Assembly (NCBI RefSeq): GCF_002553505.1
Contig: NZ_PDCP01000055.1
Span: 1 to 38,503, forward strand
Source of the DNA: Mycolicibacterium agri
Lineage (GTDB): Bacteria > Actinomycetota > Actinomycetes > Mycobacteriales > Mycobacteriaceae
DNA: 38,503 nucleotides
Reading direction: 5' to 3'
Position 1 is the stretch's first letter, and each line of letters begins with the position of its first letter. A program made the translations under genes and the position numbers. The notes beneath the pieces are model-generated. The model worked only from the letters and a program-made list of their open reading frames with translations, did not search any database and had not been told where the DNA came from. This document shows, in pieces, positions 31,840 to 38,503 of the stretch.

Positions 31840-32820
31840 ATGGCGCAGTCGCCGACCGTCAACGGTCAAACATCCATTGTCACTCTCACAATGAATCCCG
31901 CGCTTGACATCACGACCGCCGCGGACGTGGTTCGGCACACCGACAAAATCCGTTGCGACGGTGCACGTTACGACGCTGGTGGCGGCGGCATCAACGTCGC
32001 ACGCTTCGCGCGGGTGTTGGGTGCGTCGGTAACCGCGGTCTTCCCGGCCGGGGGTGCGACGGGAGCCGTGGTCACCGACCTGGTCGCCGAAGCCGACGTT
32101 TCGATACAGCGTGTCGACATCGGCAGTCCGACGCGGGAGAGCTTCACGGTCAACGAGCGCAGCACTTCAAAGCAGTACCGGTTCGTGTTGCCAGGCCCAC
32201 GGCTCAGGTTCGCCGAACAGGGGCTGTGCCTCGACCTGTTGCGAAAGGCGGCGGCAACGGCCGGATTCGTCGTCGCCAGTGGCAGTCTGCCGCCCGGTGT
32301 GCCGCCGAATTTCTACCAGCGTGTCGCCGACATCTGCCGCGAAGCCGACGCGCGACTGATTCTCGACACCTCCGGTACCGGGCTGACTCACGTTCGCTCG
32401 AATGTTTTCCTGGTCAAGCCGAGTGTGCGGGAACTGCGGGAGTGCGTCGGCCGCACCCTCGACACCGAAGGCGAACAACTGGGCGCGGCGCACGAACTCA
32501 TCGATCGCGGCATGGCGCAGGTGGTGGTTGTCTCGCTGGGCGCCGACGGCGCGCTGCTGGTGACAGCCGATGAGAACAAGCGCTTCTCTGCGATCCCTGT
32601 GCAGGCGGTCAGCGGCGTCGGCGCCGGAGATGCCATGGTGGCCGCGATCGCGGTAGGTCTCAGTTATGGTTGGTCGCTGAGCAAGTCGGTGCGGTTCGGC
32701 ATCGCGGCCGCCACGGCCAAGCTGCTCACGCCCGGCACCGCGGCGTGCTCAAGGGCCGATGTCGAGCGATTCTTCGAGCAATCCCGCGAACCCACGGACA
32801 TCACGGCCGTCTCACGCTGA
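31840..32820 (+). CDS. pfkB: PfkB-family sugar kinase (probable 6-phosphofructokinase)
   Basis: This 326-aa ribokinase-like protein resembles Rv2029c. It shows TLTMNPALDIT at the N-terminus, the substrate motif AGGGGINVAR (about residues 47-56), VASGSLPPGVP, and the catalytic loop GVGAGDAMVA with the base Asp at about residue 264. The family includes minor phosphofructokinases and tagatose-6-phosphate kinases; the DosR context favours the PfkB assignment. With the PRT-esterase fusion it repeats the order Rv2030c-Rv2029c of M. tuberculosis. It ends 2 bp before the facing KAS III-like gene. Confidence 0.9.
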   Translation: MAQSPTVNGQTSIVTLTMNPALDITTAADVVRHTDKIRCDGARYDAGGGGINVARFARVLGASVTAVFPAGGATGAVVTDLVAEADVSIQRVDIGSPTRESFTVNERSTSKQYRFVLPGPRLRFAEQGLCLDLLRKAAATAGFVVASGSLPPGVPPNFYQRVADICREADARLILDTSGTGLTHVRSNVFLVKPSVRELRECVGRTLDTEGEQLGAAHELIDRGMAQVVVVSLGADGALLVTADENKRFSAIPVQAVSGVGAGDAMVAAIAVGLSYGWSLSKSVRFGIAAATAKLLTPGTAACSRADVERFFEQSREPTDITAVSR

Positions 32821-32822
32821 AT

Positions 32823-33692
32823 TCAGACGCGGTAAAGGGCGGCGCCAGCGGTGACTCCGGCGCCCGCCGCCACGACCAAAAGCCGTGCGCCTGGCCGAGC
32901 TTCGCTGCGGACGCGGGCCAGCGCGGCGACCAACGATGCGGTGTGCATCCGCTCGTCGTCTGCGACGGTGACGCGGTCCTGCGGCACGTTCAGTTTGGCC
33001 GCCAGCGCGGCCCGGTATCGGGTGCGGGCGGGCGCCGCGACGATGGCGTCGATGTCGGCGACGGATAGCGAGGATGCGTTCAGGCAATCGCCTGCGGCGC
33101 GCGCTGCGGCCTCGGCGAACGCCTCGTCGGCGGAATCGTCGTTAAAGACCCGCAGGACATTGCGGTGATCGACCATTCCCACCGTGGCGCTGTAGCATTC
33201 GCGCACATCATTCTTGTTGACCCAATACGGGCGCCCCAGGCCGCGGTCGTCACCGGAGCGAGTGCACAACAGGGCGCCGCCTGCGGGCGAGAACGGGAAG
33301 CGCTCGCTCATGCCGTGCCCCGGATCGGCGTCGCTCGCCACGATCAGCGCCCAGTCGATCGCGTTGGCTCGGAGGAACCCGTCGACGACCTGTAGCGCGG
33401 TGAGCACGCCGCAGGGCCCGTTGACCACGTCGAAGGAGAATGTGCCGTGCGAACCGGCATGGGGCTCTTCGGGATTGGCCCCGATGTCCTGCTGGATCAT
33501 TGCCGCCAAGGCGGGCTCACCGAGATTGCGGTCGCGGTAGACGCCCGCGTTGATCAACAGGTCGACGTCGTCAGCGTCGCGCCCCGCGCCGTCAAGGCAT
33601 CGCCGGGCGGCCTTGACGGCGAGGCCAAGTGCGCTGTGCCGATATCGCCACCTGCCCTTGGCAAGCGCCGTCTCCTCAATCACCGTGCCCAT
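32823..33692 (-). CDS. KAS III-like thiolase-fold protein with altered catalytic residues
   Basis: This 289-aa protein is related to 3-oxoacyl-ACP synthase III (FabH). The nucleophile region is kept (VVNGPCGVLTAL, Cys94), but the usual His of the HQ motif is replaced (APARTRYRAALA), and His stands at the place of the usual Asn (ERMHTASLVAAL). It is also about 40 residues shorter at the N-terminus than typical FabH. Its start overlaps the end of the normal KAS III-like gene by 17 bp, so the two may form a heterodimer in which this chain has a modified or supporting role. Product unknown. The start ATG at 33692 is not preceded by a strong ribosome binding site. Confidence 0.78.
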   Translation of the reverse strand: MGTVIEETALAKGRWRYRHSALGLAVKAARRCLDGAGRDADDVDLLINAGVYRDRNLGEPALAAMIQQDIGANPEEPHAGSHGTFSFDVVNGPCGVLTALQVVDGFLRANAIDWALIVASDADPGHGMSERFPFSPAGGALLCTRSGDDRGLGRPYWVNKNDVRECYSATVGMVDHRNVLRVFNDDSADEAFAEAAARAAGDCLNASSLSVADIDAIVAAPARTRYRAALAAKLNVPQDRVTVADDERMHTASLVAALARVRSEARPGARLLVVAAGAGVTAGAALYRV

Positions 33693-34779
33693 ATCGCCCC
33701 ACCATCTCCTCGTCCAATGTCAGCAGCACAACGCCGATCTCCAGTCCGGACGCCAGGGCGATGAGCGCAAGCGTCTCACCGGGCCGGATGCGCTGTGCTT
33801 CGAGTTCTTCGATCAACGCGACCGTGTGTGTGGTGGAGGCGGTGTTGCCGTACCGGTCGACGGTGATGACCGCGTCGTGGCGTGGGCTGTCGCCGAACAC
33901 CTCAGCCATTCGCGCCATGCCTTTGCGGATCGCGCGCGCCGAAGTCTGATGGGTGATGACGTGGTCGATGTCGTGGATCGCAATGTGCGCCGCTTCGAGG
34001 ACCTCCTCTAGCAGCACCGGCGTGTTCGACATCGCGGCTTTGTGAATTCCCCTGGCGTCGGTGAACATTCGGGCGCCGGGATCGTCGCCCTTCGGGTAGC
34101 CCAGGCACAGCCTGCTGTAGTCGGCGACCGTGGTGAAACCCGCCAGCGTGATGCCTGCGCCGCCGATCGGCGTGCGCTCCAACAGCAGTGCAGCACCCGC
34201 GTCGCCGAGGGTCAGCGACGCGAGTTCCTTGCTCATGATGGTGCGGATGTGGCTAGCTGCGTTGTTGCCGAGCTGGGAGATGTATTCGCCGCTGACGATC
34301 AGAGCGCGCTCGATGGTGCCCTGCCTGATCCAGTTGTTGGCGACCGTGACGCCGGACAGCATTCCCGCGCAGGCGTTCGACAGGTCGAACGTCATCGCGT
34401 CATTGGCGCCGATCGCTTGCGCCACCGCGCTGCTCATCGTGGGCTCGATCCACTGTGTCAACCCGTCGCGGAACTTGGTGATGCTGCAGTTGATGACCAC
34501 GTCCACCGACGAAGCGTCGCGGCGGGCCTTGTCGAGGCAATCCAGCGCGGCCGCGGTGGCGAGGCTGTACGAATCCTCGTCGCCGACGGACACGCGGCGC
34601 TCCCGAATGCCGGTCAGCCGCTCGAGGTCGATGCGGGTGCGATGGCGCGTGCGCGACATCAGCGCGTCGGTGGTCAGCCGAGTGGCGGGCAGATGCCGAC
34701 CGGCGCCTGCGAGGCGCGTGCGGTACGGCGCCTCTTCTCCCGAGGAGGGCTCCATCACAAGCCAACGGTCACGCGCCAT
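33676..34779 (-). CDS. 3-oxoacyl-ACP synthase III-like condensing enzyme
   Basis: This 367-aa FabH-like protein keeps the full triad: Cys137 in SNACAGMLSG, His277 in ITHQTS, and Asn at about 310 in RYGNTAST. The N-terminal part carries LERLTGIRERRV, typical of KAS III. Such enzymes join an acyl-CoA to malonyl-ACP, or two acyl chains; the adjoining diverged paralogue suggests a dedicated lipid or ketone product instead of housekeeping fatty acid synthesis. I chose the ATG at 34779; the frame is open to 35022 through the promoter. A strong DosR-like box lies 59 bp upstream, shared with the sensor kinase gene. Confidence 0.88.
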   Translation of the reverse strand: MARDRWLVMEPSSGEEAPYRTRLAGAGRHLPATRLTTDALMSRTRHRTRIDLERLTGIRERRVSVGDEDSYSLATAAALDCLDKARRDASSVDVVINCSITKFRDGLTQWIEPTMSSAVAQAIGANDAMTFDLSNACAGMLSGVTVANNWIRQGTIERALIVSGEYISQLGNNAASHIRTIMSKELASLTLGDAGAALLLERTPIGGAGITLAGFTTVADYSRLCLGYPKGDDPGARMFTDARGIHKAAMSNTPVLLEEVLEAAHIAIHDIDHVITHQTSARAIRKGMARMAEVFGDSPRHDAVITVDRYGNTASTTHTVALIEELEAQRIRPGETLALIALASGLEIGVVLLTLDEEMVGRYGHGD

Positions 34780-34837
34780 GGCGTCATGATGCGTCGACCG
34801 GCAGCGCACCGGTAAGGATCTTTCGCCGCCATCGGGG

Positions 34838-34851
34838 AGGACTTTGGGCCC
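34838..34851. promoter_or_regulatory. DosR-like box between the KAS III pair and the sensor kinase
   Basis: The plus strand reads AGGACTTTGGGCCC and differs from the consensus only in the first base. It is 59 bp before the KAS III start and 134 bp before the kinase start. Confidence 0.75.
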
Positions 34852-34880
34852 TTCGTCGTCGGCCGCGTTCGCGTGTGCAA

Positions 34881-34903
34881 GGAGATTTGTAAGGGAGATT
34901 TGT
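34881..34903. repeat. Short tandem direct repeat ahead of the sensor kinase
   Basis: GGAGATTTGT occurs at 34881-34890 and 34894-34903, a 13-bp period, in the 205-bp gap between the KAS III and kinase genes. It could be a regulatory site or chance. Confidence 0.4.
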
Positions 34904-34984
34904 TCCGCCGTGCGGACAGTACTGACGCGTAAACTCGGGCCCGAAAATGCGTTGCTACCAATCAGCGGATAGGGCGGCGAGACG

Positions 34985-36700
34985 GTGAGTCGCAAGGCCG
35001 AGTCAGGCGTTGAGCCCAGCATGCGCCCGCTCCGGGATGCGCTGTCTCAGCTGCGGCTTCGCGAGTTGCTGTCGGAAGTTCAGGACCGCGTCGAGCAGAT
35101 CGTCGAGGGGCGCGACCGCCTCGACGGACTGCTGGAAGCGATGCTCACCGTCACGTCGGGCCTGGAACTCGACCAGACCCTGCGCAGCATCGTGCACACC
35201 GCGATCGAGCTGGTCGACGCGCAGTACGGTGCGCTCGGGGTGCGCGGTCAGGGCCACGAACTCGTTGAATTCATCCACGAGGGGGTCGACGACGCGACCC
35301 GCGAGAAGATCGGGCATCTGCCGGAGGGCCGCGGGGTGCTCGGCGTGCTGATCGACGACCCCAAACCGATCCGGCTCGACAACATCGCGCACCACCCGGC
35401 GTCGGTGGGGTTTCCTCCGCATCACCCGCCGATGCGCACCTTTCTCGGGGTGCCGGTGCGGATCCGCGACGAGGTGTTCGGCAACCTCTATCTGACCGAC
35501 AAGGCCGGTGGCCAACTCTTCAGCGAGGACGACGAGGTGCTGGTGCAGGCGCTCGCCGCGGCCGCGGGCATCGCGATCGAGAACGCCCGCCTCTACGAGC
35601 AGTCGAAGGCCCGGCAGGCGTGGATCGAAGCGACCCGTGACATCGGGACCGAACTGCTGTCCGGCGCCGACCCGGAGAAGGTGTTCCGGCTGGTCGCCGA
35701 CGAGTCACGTCACCTCACCGGTGCCGCGATGACGCTGGTCGCCGTGCCGGCCGATCCGGAGAACTCCCGATCCGACGCCGCAGAGTTAATCGTGGCCGCG
35801 ACGGCGGGCGAGGGCCCCATATCGGATATCCGGACCATCCCGGTCGAAGGCACCGAAGTCGGTCAGGCGTTCGTCGAACGCACCCCTGGCCGCTTCGACA
35901 ACATCACCCTCGGGCCAGGGGCCGAATCGACCGGGCCCGCGCTCGTGCTGCCGCTGCGGGCGACCGATGCGGTGGCCGGTGTCTTGGTGGTGCTGCGCAC
36001 GCACGGAACGCCTCCGTTCGGGGAGGAGCACCTCGACATGATGGCGGCGTTCGTCGACCAGGCCGCCCTGGCCTGGCAGTCGGCCTGCTCGCAGCGGCGG
36101 ATGCGCGAACTCGACATCCTGACCGACCGCGACCGCATCGCCCGTGACCTGCACGACCATGTCATCCAACGCTTGTTCGCCGTCGGCCTGGCGTTGCAGG
36201 GAACGATCCCACGTTCCCGGGTTCCCGAGGTGCACCATCGGCTCAACCAGTGCGTCGACGACCTCCACGAGGTCATCCAGGAAATCCGCACCGCGATCTT
36301 CGATCTGCACACCACCCAACCGGGTGCGACCCGGCTGCGGCAGCGGTTGGACGAGGCCATCGCCGCGTTCGCCGACTCGAAACTGCGCACCACGACGCAG
36401 TTTTCGGGCCCGTTGTCCGTCGTGGACGCCACCCTGGCCGAGCACGCCGAAGCGGTCGTGCGGGAAGCCGTGAGCAATGCCGTCCGGCACGCCGATGCAT
36501 CGGCGCTGACGGTCAGCGTGAGCGTGGGTGACAGCCTCTGTATCGAGGTGGAGGACAACGGACGTGGCATCCAGGGTGAGGTGAGGGAAAGCGGGCTGCG
36601 CAATCTTCGTCAACGCGCCGAGGAGGTCGGCGGCACGTTCGCGATCGAGGCGCCCGCGACCGGCGGTACAAAAGTGAAGTGGTCTGCTCCGCTGCCGTGA
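34985..36700 (+). CDS. devS: DevS/DosT-like heme sensor histidine kinase
   Basis: This 571-aa cytosolic kinase aligns along its length with mycobacterial DevS/DosT. GAF domain A (about 60-200) contains GFPPHHPPMRTFLGVPV, where His147 matches the proximal heme ligand (His149 of DevS, His147 of DosT). GAF domain B spans about 215-370. The dimerisation domain has RIARDLHDHVIQ with the phospho-accepting His390, and the ATPase domain has EAVSNAVRHA and EDNGRGI. It would bind O2, NO or CO and phosphorylate a DosR-type regulator, which is not in the window. The GTG at 34985 is my choice; an ATG 12 codons on is possible. It may be an extra paralogue feeding the boxes of this island. Confidence 0.92.
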   Translation: MSRKAESGVEPSMRPLRDALSQLRLRELLSEVQDRVEQIVEGRDRLDGLLEAMLTVTSGLELDQTLRSIVHTAIELVDAQYGALGVRGQGHELVEFIHEGVDDATREKIGHLPEGRGVLGVLIDDPKPIRLDNIAHHPASVGFPPHHPPMRTFLGVPVRIRDEVFGNLYLTDKAGGQLFSEDDEVLVQALAAAAGIAIENARLYEQSKARQAWIEATRDIGTELLSGADPEKVFRLVADESRHLTGAAMTLVAVPADPENSRSDAAELIVAATAGEGPISDIRTIPVEGTEVGQAFVERTPGRFDNITLGPGAESTGPALVLPLRATDAVAGVLVVLRTHGTPPFGEEHLDMMAAFVDQAALAWQSACSQRRMRELDILTDRDRIARDLHDHVIQRLFAVGLALQGTIPRSRVPEVHHRLNQCVDDLHEVIQEIRTAIFDLHTTQPGATRLRQRLDEAIAAFADSKLRTTTQFSGPLSVVDATLAEHAEAVVREAVSNAVRHADASALTVSVSVGDSLCIEVEDNGRGIQGEVRESGLRNLRQRAEEVGGTFAIEAPATGGTKVKWSAPLP

Positions 36701-36716
36701 CGCCGCCGCCAGAAAA

Positions 36717-38380
36717 GTGAGTCGCTGGGCGCCGGAGATGGCGCAGTTCCTCGGCTACGAGCGGAGCTGGCTGCACGCCGACGTCATCGCAGGCCTGACT
36801 GTCACCGCCTATCTCCTGCCGCAGGTGATGGCATACGCGACGCTGGCGGGTCTACCGGCGGCCACCGGATTGTGGGCCGCCGCGACCGCACTGATCGTGT
36901 ATGCGGTGCTCGGCTCGTCGCGGTTGTTGTCCGTGGGCCCGGAGTCGACCACCGCCTTGATGACGGCGGCGGTGCTCGCGCCGTTGGCCGCGGGTGACGG
37001 CCTGCGCTATGCGGGATTGGCTGCGGCCCTTGCCATTCTGGTCGGTGCTATCTGTCTGGTCGGGGCGTTGGCGCGTCTGGGGTTTCTCGCGGACATGCTG
37101 TCGCGGCCGGTGTTGGTCGGATACATGACCGGTATCGCACTGTTGATGGTGGCCAGCCAACTCGGCAAGCTGACCGGGGCAGAGGTCACGGGTAAGGACT
37201 TCGTCCGCCTGGTTCGGTCCTTCGTGCATGCCTTCAACGAAATTCATTGGCTGACGGTTGGTTTGGCTGTCGGCGTGTTGGTTCTGCTGTTCGGCATTGC
37301 GCGCTGGGCGCCTAAGGTTCCTGGCCCGCTGCTATCGGTGTTGGCGGCCACCGCAGTGGTGTTCGTGCTGCGGCTGAAGGATCGCGGCATCGAGGTGGTC
37401 GGCGGCATTCCCACGGGATGGCCCACCGTCGGGCTACCGAGTGTGGCGCCGAGCGACGTGGTGGCGCTCATCCTGCCCGCCCTGGGCATCGCGATAGTGG
37501 CCTTCTCGGACAACATGCTGACGGCGCGGGCCTTCGCCAGCCGCGACAGTCACGACGTCGATGCCAATGCGGAACTGCGGGCGCTCAGCGCGGCGAATGT
37601 CCTTACCGGCCTCACCCATGGTTTTCCGGTGAGCTGCAGCGCATCACGCACCGTGGTGGCCAGCGCGTCGGGCGGGAAAACGCAGATGTACTCGCTCGTC
37701 GTCGTCGTTTTGGTGTTGGCGGCGGCGGTGTTGGGCCGCGGTGTGCTGGAGCACTTTCCGACCGCGGCGCTTGGGGCGCTGGTGGTCTACGCCGCGGTGA
37801 AGATGATCGACGTCGCGGAGTACCGGCGGCTGGCGAAGTTCCGGCGCAGCGAGTTCGTGCTCGCTGTGGCGACCGCCGCTGCGGTGCTGGTTCTCGGCGT
37901 TCTGTACGGCGTCCTGGCCGCGGTGGGCCTGTCGATTCTGGACTTGTTGCGGCGGGTGGCGCACGCCCACGACAGCGTGCTGGGCTTCGTGCCGGGCTTC
38001 CCGGCATGCACGACATCGAGGACTATCCGAACGCGACGTCCGTGCCGGGGCTTGTCGTATATCGCTACGACGCGCCGCTGTGCTTCGCCAACGCGCAGGA
38101 TTTCCGGCGGCGCGCGATGGCCGCTGTCGACGACAACCCAGAGCCGGTCGAGTGGTTCATCCTCAATGCGGAGGCCAATGTCGAGGTGGACCTGACGGCG
38201 CTGGACGCACTCGATGAGCTCCGGGATGACATGGCGCGTAGAGGAATAACGTTCGCGATGGCCCGGGTGAAACAGGACCTCCGCGACGCGCTGGCCGCCG
38301 CGGGCCTGCTGGACAAGATCGGCGAGGACCGCATCTTCATGACCGTGCCGACTGCGGTCGAGGCCTTCCACCGCCGCTGA
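36717..38380 (+). pseudogene. SulP-family anion transporter with STAS domain, frameshifted
   Basis: The first frame encodes about ten membrane segments of a SulP transporter (LHADVIAGLTVTAYLLPQVMAYA, VGPESTTALMTAAVLAP). At about 37996-38003, just after the last membrane helix and the conserved VLGFVPG, the frame is lost. The next frame continues as GMHDIEDYPNA and a full C-terminal STAS domain (VPGLVVYRYDAPLCFANA, VDLTALDALDEL), ending at 38380. The span is one base short of whole codons, so a single deletion explains it; repaired it would be 554 aa. Unrepaired, the first frame ends at 38195 with a nonsense tail. SulP proteins carry sulfate, bicarbonate or dicarboxylates; substrate not inferable. 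The GTG at 36717 or an ATG at 36738 may be the start. Confidence 0.82.
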
Positions 38381-38503
38381 CAGTCCTTTCTTCCCGCGAG
38401 CAGACGCTCGTGCCCGCAAAAGCCCAGGCGATTTCTGGGGGTGATTGCAACAGCCACCTTGTTGGAGGTTGTTGTGTATCTGAAGGCTTATCCCTGGATT
38501 ATG
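38381..38503. other. AT-richer right edge with a hairpin
   Basis: No complete gene is visible. An imperfect inverted repeat (CAACAGCCACC, TTGTT, GGAGGTTGTTG) lies at about 38448-38474, and base composition falls well below that of the island. The end may be the start of a mobile element or a new gene; the window stops too early to say. Confidence 0.35.

Noticed and set aside
1..38503. CRISPR arrays, tRNA or rRNA genes
   Set aside because: No regularly spaced repeats and no tRNA- or rRNA-like segments were noticed on either strand by eye.

Overview
The window is high-GC DNA with mycobacterial gene families, most likely from a fast-growing Mycobacterium/Mycolicibacterium. The evidence is wax ester synthase/diacylglycerol acyltransferases, an Rv2006-type OtsB1, an Acg-type nitroreductase, a DevS/DosT-type sensor kinase and a mycobacterial Hyh-type hydrogenase. 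The content is that of a large DosR (dormancy/hypoxia) island. Seven 14-bp sites resembling the DosR box (GGGACTWWNGNCCC) lie in intergenic gaps, each ahead of a gene or between divergent genes. The DosR regulator gene itself is not in the window.

Layout. 1-375: edge with short repeats and a doubtful small ORF. 376-1758 (+): first WS/DGAT. 1768-5686 (-): two box-headed units. The first is a tandem universal stress protein, a frameshifted membrane protein, an unknown 101-aa protein and an Acg-like nitroreductase. The second is a small unknown protein, an acetyl-CoA synthetase/E2 acyltransferase chimera and a frameshifted acyl carrier protein. 5817-6211: truncated ends of a Ddn-like gene and a USP gene, meeting at one apparent deletion junction. 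6208-13468 (-): ppsA, an MgtA-like P-type ATPase and a P1B-5-like ATPase with a hemerythrin tail, all overlapping by 4 bp. 13647-18927 (+): otsB1 and a second WS/DGAT. 18932-23628 (-): a complete arginine deiminase operon arcDABC. 23751-28198 (-): NiFe hydrogenase hyhBGSL and its maturation protease. 28306-28740 (+): a PNPOx-like flavoprotein. 28656-29291 (-): an SRPBCC-like protein. 29486-32820 (+): an Rv1738-like protein, a phosphoribosyltransferase/erythromycin-esterase-like fusion, and PfkB. 32823-34779 (-): two KAS III-like proteins. 34985-36700 (+): DevS/DosT-like heme sensor kinase. 36717-38380 (+): a SulP/STAS transporter with a frameshift. The last 120 bp are more AT-rich and may be the edge of another element.

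Together the genes suggest a programme for surviving without oxygen. The hydrogenase would dispose of or recycle reductant. The ADI pathway would make ATP by substrate-level phosphorylation. PpsA, PfkB and OtsB1 would redirect carbon between PEP, sugar phosphates and trehalose. The WS/DGATs and KAS III pair point to storage or specialised lipids, and the ATPases to Mg and Ni/Fe handling. The left third also shows decay or assembly error: three single-base frameshifts there, one more in sulP, and two internal deletion junctions.
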